A DNA stretch of 36,759 bases from an uncultured Flavobacteriales bacterium (GTDB lineage Bacteria; Bacteroidota; Bacteroidia; Flavobacteriales_G; Salibacteraceae), in assembly GCA_913062955.1 (NCBI GenBank), contig CAJXZP010000041.1, forward strand, positions 1 through 36,759, written 5' to 3'. Positions 30,371 to 36,759 of the stretch are shown in pieces. The stretch's first letter is position 1, and every line of letters begins with the position of its first letter. The position numbers and the translations under genes are program-made. Under the pieces are notes generated by a model that saw only the letters and a program-made list of their open reading frames with translations, did no database searches and had not been told where the DNA came from.

Positions 30371-31033
30371 CTAAATATTTAAAAAATTCATCAAGTTATC
30401 ATAGCGATTTTGCATATCCGTGTTTTCGGACTTGGCTTGATAACTGGCTAAAATAGTATACCCAAATCGATCTAAAGCATTAATAACGGACTCTACTTCT
30501 GCTTTGTTTAACTTTAGAGTCAATACAATTTTATTCGTTTCTGGGGTATTTCGAATATAGGTACCCAAAATTTTCATCCCCGTATTTTCCACCACCCGTG
30601 TAATCTCGGTTAAATAGTAATCAATGGCGGCCATTTCAATTTCAATTACCCCTCCTTGATCTTGTACAATAGAGGAATTTCCAAATACATCAACCACACG
30701 GTTTCGAGTAATCACACCTAAGAAAACATTCCTATCATCTATCACAGGCAGGCAACTCAGGCTTGACATTTGGATCTTATTGACGGCCGACAAGAAATGT
30801 TCATTCGCCTGAATGGAAACTTCTGGCAATCGAATTTTACTTTGTACCAGGGTCTTACTCCAATCTTCTAATTCATATACATCCTCTTCGTATACCAGAC
30901 CCACAAACAAAGAACCATTAATAACCGGGTAATGACTCAATTTAAATTCATCCATAAAACCCATCGCTTTCTCGCACGAGTCTACTGTTTCCAAATAAGG
31001 AAATTCTAAATCTGCTAATTGACCTGCTGTCAT
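30371..31033 (-). CDS. CBS-domain protein with C-terminal ACT-like region
   Basis: A 220-residue soluble protein. Two CBS motifs are visible (about 10-60: MGFMDEFKLSHYPVINGSLF; about 75-130: SSLSCLPVIDDRNVFLGVIT), a pair that normally binds adenine nucleotides. The last about 75 residues (IDYYLTEITRVVENTGMKIL to FGYTILASYQ) resemble an ACT-like ligand domain. It probably senses a metabolite or energy state; target unknown. The ATG at 31033 is chosen because the longer frame starts with TTG at 31114 inside the pdxJ coding region and its first 27 residues lack family character. It heads the minus-strand run, back-to-back with pdxJ, with a possible minus-strand TATTTTTG box at 31098-31091. Confidence 0.82.
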   Translation of the reverse strand: MTAGQLADLEFPYLETVDSCEKAMGFMDEFKLSHYPVINGSLFVGLVYEEDVYELEDWSKTLVQSKIRLPEVSIQANEHFLSAVNKIQMSSLSCLPVIDDRNVFLGVITRNRVVDVFGNSSIVQDQGGVIEIEMAAIDYYLTEITRVVENTGMKILGTYIRNTPETNKIVLTLKLNKAEVESVINALDRFGYTILASYQAKSENTDMQNRYDNLMNFLNI

Positions 31034-31052
31034 GGTTTCCGTATTATTAGAT

Positions 31053-31080
31053 TGTTTACCGATACAAAATTTTACATTTG
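31053..31080 (+). promoter_or_regulatory. Bacteroidota-type promoter of pdxJ
   Basis: TTG (31053-31055), 17 bp, TACATTTG (31073-31080), then 25 nt to ATG 31106, with an A-rich leader and no Shine-Dalgarno. The same short intergenic region must hold the minus-strand promoter of the CBS gene (candidate TATTTTTG at 31098-31091), so the two promoters overlap face to face. Confidence 0.65.
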
Positions 31081-31105
31081 CACTACGATTCAAAAATAGA
31101 AAAAT

Positions 31106-31828
31106 ATGACTCAATTAAGTGTCAATATCAATAAAATTGCTACCCTAAGAAATGCACGCGGAGGGAATACTCCAAATGTGCTACAAGTTGCATTGGACTG
31201 TGAAAAATTTGGAGCTCAAGGCATCACTGTTCATCCACGTCCCGATGAGCGTCATATTCGATTTTCAGATGTAACGGACTTAGCGAGTACGGTAAATACC
31301 GAATTCAATATTGAAGGATACCCGAGTGCGGATTTTATAAAAATGGTACTGACACACCGTCCCGCTCAAGTTACCCTTGTTCCAGACGGCCCCGATGTTT
31401 TGACATCAAATGCAGGTTGGAATACCAGAGAACACCAGAAAATGCTGACCGAAATCATCCAAGTTTTTAAATCTGCTGGAATTCGGACCTCTATTTTTAT
31501 TGATGCAGACTCCGAAATGATTCGCTACGCCAAAACTACTGGTACAGATCGTGTTGAACTTTATACGGAGTCCTATGCTAATGGCTTCTCTGAAGACAAA
31601 GAAAAGGCCATTGCGCCATTTATTGAGGCGGCCAAAACAGCCAAAAAAGAGGGTTTAGGCATAAATGCGGGGCACGATTTAAACTTGGATAATTTGACCT
31701 ATTTCGCCCATCATATCCCAAACCTTTTGGAAGTTTCAATTGGCCATGCACTTATTTCAGATTCTTTGTATTACGGATTAGAAAATACCATTGCATTATA
31801 CCGCAGAGCATTACGTCCCACAGAATAA
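31106..31828 (+). CDS. pdxJ: Pyridoxine 5'-phosphate synthase
   Basis: PdxJ condenses 3-amino-2-oxopropyl phosphate with 1-deoxyxylulose-5-phosphate to pyridoxine phosphate, the last step of the DXP-dependent vitamin B6 route. The 240-residue TIM-barrel has [19 protein letters not shown], the HPRPDERHI motif, [28 protein letters not shown] and [17 protein letters not shown], all family hallmarks. It begins at ATG 31106 after a good promoter and is followed after 6 bp by a YbfF-like hydrolase gene, forming a two-gene operon divergent from the envelope cluster. Confidence 0.97.
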   Translation: MTQLSVNINKIATLRNARGGNTPNVLQVALDCEKFGAQGITVHPRPDERHIRFSDVTDLASTVNTEFNIEGYPSADFIKMVLTHRPAQVTLVPDGPDVLTSNAGWNTREHQKMLTEIIQVFKSAGIRTSIFIDADSEMIRYAKTTGTDRVELYTESYANGFSEDKEKAIAPFIEAAKTAKKEGLGINAGHDLNLDNLTYFAHHIPNLLEVSIGHALISDSLYYGLENTIALYRRALRPTE

Positions 31829-31834
31829 TAGCCT

Positions 31835-32596
31835 ATGAAACTGCATTACAAGATATTAGGTGAAGGCCCTCCCCTTATTATTATCCATGGTCTATTTGGC
31901 ATGTTTGATAACTGGCAAACTCTGGGTAAAAAATGGGCTAAAAACTACCAAGTTATTTTAGTGGACCTTCGTAACCATGGACATTCACCATGGGATTCGG
32001 AACACAACTACCAACTAATGATGGAAGATTTGGAGGAATTGACCGATGATTTATTTTTGGAAGACATGAATATAATTGGCCATTCAATGGGGGGGAAATT
32101 AGCGATGAAATTTGCACAACGCTTTCCTCAATTAATACATAAACTAGTTGTGGCAGATATTGGGCCTAAAAAATATCCTGTTCATCATCAACAAATATTA
32201 GATGGACTAAATAGTGTCCCCATTGACAAGGTAAAATCACGACAGGAGGTTCATTCTTATTTGGCGAAATACATTCCAGAAGCCTCTACTATTCAATTTT
32301 TTCTCAAAAACTTATATTGGGTGGAAAAGGGCAGGTTAGCATGGCGGTTTAATTTGAAGGGATTAACCAACAATATTCAATTTGTGGGTGAAGATTTGCG
32401 AAAAGAACGGTTTGAAGGTCCTACACAGTTTATCCGAGGAGGTAATTCACATTATATTTTAGATGAGGACTGGATGGATATCCAGAAATCTTTTCCAAAT
32501 AGCGAATTAGACACAGTACCAAATGCGGGACATTGGTTACATGCCGAGAACCCAACCATATTTTTCGAAAAGGTTTCTGCATTTTTAGAGCAATAG
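31835..32596 (+). CDS. YbfF-like alpha/beta-hydrolase (esterase)
   Basis: A 253-residue soluble alpha/beta-hydrolase with the oxyanion segment IIIHGLFGMFDNWQTL, the LRNHGHSPW stretch typical of YbfF-type esterases, the nucleophile elbow GHSMGG with Ser84, and the catalytic His in NAGHWLHAENP. It resembles the acyl-CoA esterase/esterase group that sits next to pdxJ in many Bacteroidota; the natural substrate is unknown. It starts 6 bp after the pdxJ stop. Its own stop (TAG, 32594-32596) is directly adjacent to the end of the pseudogene on the other strand. Confidence 0.92.
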   Translation: MKLHYKILGEGPPLIIIHGLFGMFDNWQTLGKKWAKNYQVILVDLRNHGHSPWDSEHNYQLMMEDLEELTDDLFLEDMNIIGHSMGGKLAMKFAQRFPQLIHKLVVADIGPKKYPVHHQQILDGLNSVPIDKVKSRQEVHSYLAKYIPEASTIQFFLKNLYWVEKGRLAWRFNLKGLTNNIQFVGEDLRKERFEGPTQFIRGGNSHYILDEDWMDIQKSFPNSELDTVPNAGHWLHAENPTIFFEKVSAFLEQ

Positions 32597-33090
32597 TTAC
32601 GGCCTAATAATTCGGGCATCTACCCCATTTCCGGATAGTTTTGGAACCGGTAATGTGAACACTCGTTGGTAATGGGCATTAATCACCTCAATACAATTAG
32701 GACCGATTCAACTCGCCCTCCCTTTATTAATTTGTGCTGAAATTGCCTCTTCCAATTCCTTTTCTTGCACATCCCCTACACCAAATCCAACAGAAGTAAT
32801 AATAAATCCACGAGCTCTCATCCTTGTTAGCGTGACTACGACTAATACTTAACAGGAATCGCTAATATGGCCAAATCTACAGGAGGTAAATCGGCTACGG
32901 CTTTTATACAAACAAGGCATGGAACTTTGTGTTCATTTGGGTTCACCACATAGATATCTCCGGAGAAACTTCCTCCCAAAAGATTCGTGACTAATTTCAC
33001 GCCCGGTTTTGACGCATCATTAGACCCGCCAATAACAGCAATACCTTTTGGTTTTATCAAAGAGGAAGTAGCATATGGAACAATTTGCAA
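32597..33090 (-). pseudogene. Decayed 5' remnant of an ADP-forming acyl-CoA synthetase gene
   Basis: On the minus strand the first piece (33090-32848, about 80 residues) reads LIKPKGIAVIGGSNDASKPG, then LVTNLLGGSFSGDIYVVNP and VDLAILAIPV, the CoA-binding domain start of NDP-forming acetyl-CoA-synthetase-like proteins (about 700 residues when intact). It then hits a stop; a one-base frame shift continues as ARGFIITSVGFGVGDVQEKE, then a TGA (32710-32708) stands exactly where relatives have Leu before IGPNCIEVIN, and coding similarity goes on through VFTLPVPKLSGNGVD to a final stop at 32597. So one frameshift, one nonsense change and loss of the last three quarters or so. No intact copy is in the window. 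Confidence 0.85.
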
Positions 33091-33157
33091 CTAATTAAAC
33101 CCGAGGTTAATTCAGAAATATGATATTATTTAGCTTTCGCTTCTAATTAACCCTAAA

Positions 33158-34579
33158 TTACAGCTTCATCATCTCTTCCGAGAATCCAAACAACTCTTTT
33201 TCCCCAAAGAAAGGAGCCATCAACTGGATCCCAAAAGGCATTCCCTCTTCATTTGTTCCTAAAGGCAATGAAATAGCTGGATTACCAGCTAAGTTCGCAT
33301 GTACTGTAAAAATATCCTCCAAATACATCGCCACAGGATCATCCGAATTATGACCTAACTTAAAGGCTGCATGCGGAGTTGTGGGCGTTAATACAAAATC
33401 GTAATCCTGGAAAATGGCTTTTGTTTTATCTTGAATAAGACGTCTTACTTTCTGTGCTTTGGCAAAATAGGCATCATAATAACCTGTACTTAAAACAAAA
33501 GTACCCATCATAATTCTACGTTTTACTTCCGTACCGAAACCTTCCGTTCTTGATTTCACATAAGTGGATTCAATATCTGTGGCTTGTTCACTCCTATACC
33601 CGTAATGAATACCATCAAACCGAGAAAGGTTAGAAGATGCTTCCGCATTACTCACCACATAATAAGTAGGAACCATTTGATTCAGTAAATTAAAATCAAC
33701 AACCTCTACTTGATGGCCCTTTGCTTTTAACTTTTCAATAATCTCGATAAAACGCGCTTTTACAGCTGGCGACAAACCTTCACTCTCTAGAGCATCGCGT
33801 AAAACAGCCACCTTTTTAGGCCCTTCTGATTTAGCCGAAGCGTAAGCATCCACAGGTTTTTGAGAAGATGTGGTATCAAACTCATCCCCACCTGCCATGA
33901 CTTCTAAAAGCAAAGCTGAATCTTGAACCGCTTTAGTAAACGGACCAATTTGATCTAAAGAAGAGGCATAAGCAATTAGCCCCCAACGTGAAATACGTCC
34001 ATACGTAGGCTTTAACCCAACGGTTCCTGTAAAGGAAGCCGGTTGACGAACAGAACCACCGGTATCTGTACCTAAAGAAGCGTGACACAAGTTAGCGGCA
34101 ACAGCCACAGCCGAACCACCTGATGAACCTCCAGGAACTCTAGTGGTATCTACAGGATTTAAAACTGGCCCGAAAGCCGATTTCTCATTGGAGGAGCCCA
34201 TAGCGAATTCATCGCAATTTAATCGGCCAATAATAATCGCATCTTCGGCAAGTAAGCGCTCTACAGCGGTACCTGAAAACAACGATTTAAAATGAGTTAG
34301 AATTTTGGAAGAAACCGATACCGAATGATCTTTGTAACACAGGTTATCCTTTAAACCAATCACCATCCCCGCAAGTTTACCTGCGGTTCCCTGTTTTATT
34401 TTTTGATCTACGACTTCTGCCTGAGCCAAAGCGGTTTCATCAAAAGTTTCTAAAAATGCATTAAGGTGTTTTTGACTTTCAATTTCTGTTAAAAAAGATT
34501 TCACTTCGTTTACAGCCGTTGTAGAGCCACTTTCAAGAGCTTCACGGTAAGTCAAATAATTGGTATAATTGGATGCCAT
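33158..34579 (-). CDS. gatA: Glutamyl-tRNA(Gln)/aspartyl-tRNA(Asn) amidotransferase subunit A
   Basis: GatA is the glutaminase/amidase subunit of the GatCAB complex that converts misacylated Glu-tRNA(Gln) (or Asp-tRNA(Asn)) to the correct aminoacyl-tRNA. The 473-residue amidase-signature protein has the Ser-cisSer-Lys triad in place: Lys77 in GLKDNL, Ser152 in PGGSSGGSA, Ser176 in TDTGGSVRQPA, and the conserved MGTFVLSTGYYDAYF and TPTTPHAAFKLG segments. gatB and gatC are not in the window, so they lie elsewhere. It is 16 bp downstream of tatA in the run DUF4292-envC-tatA-gatA. Confidence 0.96.
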   Translation of the reverse strand: MASNYTNYLTYREALESGSTTAVNEVKSFLTEIESQKHLNAFLETFDETALAQAEVVDQKIKQGTAGKLAGMVIGLKDNLCYKDHSVSVSSKILTHFKSLFSGTAVERLLAEDAIIIGRLNCDEFAMGSSNEKSAFGPVLNPVDTTRVPGGSSGGSAVAVAANLCHASLGTDTGGSVRQPASFTGTVGLKPTYGRISRWGLIAYASSLDQIGPFTKAVQDSALLLEVMAGGDEFDTTSSQKPVDAYASAKSEGPKKVAVLRDALESEGLSPAVKARFIEIIEKLKAKGHQVEVVDFNLLNQMVPTYYVVSNAEASSNLSRFDGIHYGYRSEQATDIESTYVKSRTEGFGTEVKRRIMMGTFVLSTGYYDAYFAKAQKVRRLIQDKTKAIFQDYDFVLTPTTPHAAFKLGHNSDDPVAMYLEDIFTVHANLAGNPAISLPLGTNEEGMPFGIQLMAPFFGEKELFGFSEEMMKL

Positions 34580-34595
34580 AGTTTCTTTAGAAAAA

Positions 34596-34790
34596 TTAAT
34601 CTTTCTTTTCTTCTACTTCTTTAGTATCTTCTTCTTGTTTAGAAGCGTTTTTGAATTCTTTAATTCCTTTACCCATTCCTTTCATAAGCTCAGGTAATTT
34701 ACGCCCACCAAAAAGTAATAAGATAATTACCCCAATAATGATCCATTCATATCCTCCAGGCATTCCCATAAGAAAAAGTGTATTTGTCAT
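34596..34790 (-). CDS. tatA: Twin-arginine translocase subunit TatA/E
   Basis: A 64-residue protein with one transmembrane helix (GYEWIIIGVIILLLF), the hinge FGGRKLPEL, an amphipathic helix (MKGMGKGIKEFKNAS) and a charged, glutamate/lysine-rich tail: the TatA plan. It forms the pore of the Tat pathway for folded proteins; tatC is not in the window. Length is short but normal for TatA/E. A TAAATTTG box (34815-34808, minus strand) lies 17 nt before its ATG, so tatA-gatA may be transcribed from there, apart from the upstream envC-like gene. Confidence 0.93.
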   Translation of the reverse strand: MTNTLFLMGMPGGYEWIIIGVIILLLFGGRKLPELMKGMGKGIKEFKNASKQEEDTKEVEEKKD

Positions 34791-34807
34791 ATCAAAAAAT
34801 TTGACTG

Positions 34808-34815
34808 CAAATTTA
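34808..34815 (-). promoter_or_regulatory. -7 box of tatA-gatA
   Basis: TAAATTTG on the minus strand, exact TAnnTTTG, 17 nt before ATG 34790, identical box and spacing to the nfu one at 19023-19030. No TTG at the usual -33 distance. Confidence 0.45.
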
Positions 34816-34886
34816 GTGATTCTTTAGTGGAATAAAGCATCTCTACACGGATTTAGGAAGGAATAGTTTTTAATAAGAAAATGAAA

Positions 34887-36113
34887 TTAATGGGCTTTAT
34901 ACAACCACAGGGCCGGATCCAAGGTTGTCCCCTTTACCCCTTTATGAATTTGAAATTGAAGTTCCGTTTTCCCGTCAATCGTTACCACTTCCCCAATAAT
35001 CTGTTTCACCTTTACTTGGTCACCTGCGGCTACGTATACCTCTTTTAGGTTCCCATAAACGGTTAAGTAATCCCCATGACGAACAATGACCGCCTTACCT
35101 GCACCCGGAATGACAATAACTTTTGAAACTTCCCCTGCGTAAACTACCCGTGCAGTAGCTCCTTTATTGGTACTAATTCCTATTCCAAAATTATTAATTT
35201 TTATGGTTTTCAAAACTGCATGTGAATGCACGCCATATTTATCGGTGATGGTTCCTTTTTCAACTGGCCAAGGCAACTTCCCTTTATTGGCTGTAAAACC
35301 ATTCGCTAAAGCCTTCGCTTCTGGGGTTAAACTCCACTCTCCTTTTTTAGTTGCGTTTTTCTTTTGAGCCAATCGAATTTCTTCTGCAATGATACGGTCG
35401 ATAGCCATTTGCATTTGCTGACGTTCTTTTTGTTTCTCTTTAATTTCCTTTTTCAGTTCTTCCTCCTTTGTTTCCAAACTGGCGTAAATTTTCTGATGCA
35501 GATTTTTTTCTTGAGCCAAGGTGCTTTTTTGATCCAACTCAGCAGATAACAAACCTTGTTTTTCAGTTCTTTCAGCTAATAACTCCCCGTTCTTTACAAT
35601 CAACACTGATTCTAATCGATTGATATCTTCGGTTTGTTTTTTACGAAATTCGGCATACTGTTGCAAGTAGCTTAAACGCTTATAGGCTTGATTAAAATCG
35701 GAAGAGGCAAATACATACATGATCTTATCATAGCTACTTCTATTCCGGTATGCAAACTGAATCATTTTAGCATACTCTTCCTTCAATGTTTCTACATCTC
35801 GTTCCATGGAAGCAATCAAGTCCTCATTGCTTTCAATCTGACCATTTAAGTACTTAACCTCACTATTAATGGTGGCAATTAATTCCACCCGTTTGGAAAT
35901 TTTATCTTGTAAAAGCACCAGTTGATTTAGGGTATTCGTTTTTTCATTTTCATTTTTCTTAAGCAATGTGTTTTTGTATTCGATATCACTTTTCAATCGA
36001 CTTTTCTTACGTTCCAAAACGGTTCGTTTACTTTGTGCAATAGCACTTAACGGAAGGGTAAAGCCTACAAATAGGATGACTAAAAATAAAAAACTACTGA
36101 CTAATTTGCTCAT
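34887..36113 (-). CDS. EnvC-like murein hydrolase activator (coiled coil plus degenerate LytM domain)
   Basis: A 408-residue exported protein: signal peptide SSFLFLVILFVGFTLPLSAIAQ, a long two-part coiled coil (about 28-255, rich in Lys, Glu, Gln), and a LytM/M23-like domain (about 290-405). In the LytM part the metal-binding HxxxD and HxH residues are not conserved: the region reads YGVHSHAVLKTIKINNFGIG and later ELQFQIHKG, so it should not hydrolyse peptidoglycan itself. That combination is the EnvC plan, in which the protein activates an amidase for cell separation. Its start overlaps the DUF4292 gene by 20 bp, implying coupled translation. Confidence 0.9.
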   Translation of the reverse strand: MSKLVSSFLFLVILFVGFTLPLSAIAQSKRTVLERKKSRLKSDIEYKNTLLKKNENEKTNTLNQLVLLQDKISKRVELIATINSEVKYLNGQIESNEDLIASMERDVETLKEEYAKMIQFAYRNRSSYDKIMYVFASSDFNQAYKRLSYLQQYAEFRKKQTEDINRLESVLIVKNGELLAERTEKQGLLSAELDQKSTLAQEKNLHQKIYASLETKEEELKKEIKEKQKERQQMQMAIDRIIAEEIRLAQKKNATKKGEWSLTPEAKALANGFTANKGKLPWPVEKGTITDKYGVHSHAVLKTIKINNFGIGISTNKGATARVVYAGEVSKVIVIPGAGKAVIVRHGDYLTVYGNLKEVYVAAGDQVKVKQIIGEVVTIDGKTELQFQIHKGVKGTTLDPALWLYKAH

Positions 36114-36759
36114 ACTTAGATGAAATATTGAACGGGAATTTCAAAGGCCCTTTTACCGATATTTTATTCATTTCCACCTCCACATCGGTGGGTGTCTTTG
36201 CCATAATATTCATCTTAAACGATGATAACTGCAAAAAATTAGAGATATTTTCAAAAGTCAGATATTCAATACTTGCATTATTCTGTGAATGGATATCTTT
36301 CATATTTACCTTTTCTGTTCGGAAACTTTCAGGGTTAATCCAATTGGTAAACAAAACCTCCACATCATCGGTTTGCCATTCCTTACCTTTCGCTACATTT
36401 TTAGCGGCTTTTTTAGATAAAGTACTCAGAACATAATGTTTTTTATCATTTCGTTTGCTGATGGATTCTGCGTGGAGTAATCCAAAGCTATGCCCAAACA
36501 ACAAAGCTTGAATTTCCTCAAATCCAAATTCCACCCCCATTTTGGTTTGAATAAAACCATAATCTCCGGCATAAAATTTCTTATCCGTTCTACTTAAATA
36601 CTTGATAGAGTCGGGTGTGGCTAATATTCTAACCGCTTCGTATTTAAAAGATGTAATGGATATCCAAATAGCACTATCCTTCACTAAACGAACAGAGGCT
36701 TTGATTGCCTGATGTTTCCCATTCGTGCTGATGGTCGCATCCGCCTTGAAAGAAAGGTA
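36094..36759 (-). CDS. DUF4292 family protein, 5' end outside the window
   Basis: The frame is open from the window's right edge to a stop at 36094, giving 221 residues. A GTG at 36684 could be read as a start, but the 25 codons before it (YLSFKADATISTNGKHQAIK and on) continue the same fold without a stop, so the true start is beyond the window. The SVRLVKDSAIWISITSFKYE and RILATPDSIKYLSRTDKKFY segments match DUF4292 proteins, which are usually lipoproteins of Bacteroidota with a LolA/LolB-like fold; a role in lipoprotein or lipid handling is a guess. It lies just ahead of the envC-like gene, as often in this phylum. Confidence 0.85.
   Translation of the reverse strand, partial: YLSFKADATISTNGKHQAIKASVRLVKDSAIWISITSFKYEAVRILATPDSIKYLSRTDKKFYAGDYGFIQTKMGVEFGFEEIQALLFGHSFGLLHAESISKRNDKKHYVLSTLSKKAAKNVAKGKEWQTDDVEVLFTNWINPESFRTEKVNMKDIHSQNNASIEYLTFENISNFLQLSSFKMNIMAKTPTDVEVEMNKISVKGPLKFPFNISSKYEQISQ

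Noticed and set aside
31034-31114. N-terminal extension of the CBS protein starting at TTG 31114
   Set aside because: It would begin inside pdxJ and upstream of the candidate promoter; the extension lacks family character, whereas ATG 31033 gives a normal start.
1-36759. CRISPR arrays, tRNA or rRNA genes, insertion sequences, toxin-antitoxin or phage-defence genes
   Set aside because: Looked for repeated spacer-like units, transposase motifs, cloverleaf-like segments and defence domains; none were seen by eye.

Overview
The window looks like a chromosomal segment of a member of the Bacteroidota, most likely Flavobacteriales-like. DNA is AT-rich. Promoter-like sites follow the Bacteroidota pattern (TAnnTTTG, sometimes with an upstream TTG) instead of -35/-10 boxes, Shine-Dalgarno sequences are sparse, and gene content and order are typical: long SecA without a zinc tail, DAHP synthase fused to chorismate mutase, a DnaG lacking zinc ligands, a type IX secretion (T9SS) sorting domain, and the cluster nadK-porG-uppS-bamA-skp-skp-murI. 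No tRNA, rRNA, CRISPR array, insertion sequence or prophage was seen. Most genes are core housekeeping genes; the unusual material is in small or intergenic elements and in a few paralogs.

Left part (1-10.6 kb): the 3' end of a T9SS type B cargo gene; secA, a small DUF2795 gene, and a coupled GDPD/cobalamin adenosyltransferase pair on the minus strand; then a plus-strand series with an NADPH:quinone oxidoreductase-like gene, two tiny tandem membrane-peptide ORFs, a dienelactone-hydrolase-like protein lacking its catalytic histidine, and the DAHP synthase/chorismate mutase. A short promoter-terminator unit with no ORF (9352-9440) looks like a small RNA gene. A DUF819 membrane protein lies opposite.

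Middle part (10.6-20.4 kb): recJ (+) converges on a minus-strand operon of ECF sigma factor, anti-sigma/outer-membrane-barrel fusion, and PKD lipoprotein, with dnaG upstream. After a 350-bp gene-free stretch come a MORN-repeat lipoprotein overlapping nfu, a divergent gamma-carbonic-anhydrase-like gene, and murI.

Right-centre (20.4-32.6 kb): a long minus-strand envelope-biogenesis run, in transcription order: CBS/ACT protein, BamA/TamA-like outer membrane protein, nadK, three PorG-like (DUF6089) genes, uppS, bamA, two skp/ompH genes, then (after a terminator) murI. It combines outer-membrane protein folding (BamA, Skp), peptidoglycan precursor supply (UppS, MurI) and a T9SS component (PorG). 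Divergent from it are pdxJ and a YbfF-like hydrolase.

Right end (32.6-36.8 kb): the decayed 5' remnant of an ADP-forming acyl-CoA synthetase gene, then the minus-strand series DUF4292 lipoprotein (cut by the window edge), EnvC-like amidase activator, tatA and gatA.

I did not find a clearly new defence or mobile system. The best candidates for undescribed biology are the sigma/anti-sigma-barrel/lipoprotein operon, the small RNA unit at 9.4 kb, the tandem micro-proteins at 7.1 kb, and the porG expansion with its dyad-rich upstream region. All functional calls rest on reading motifs by eye; no database search was run.
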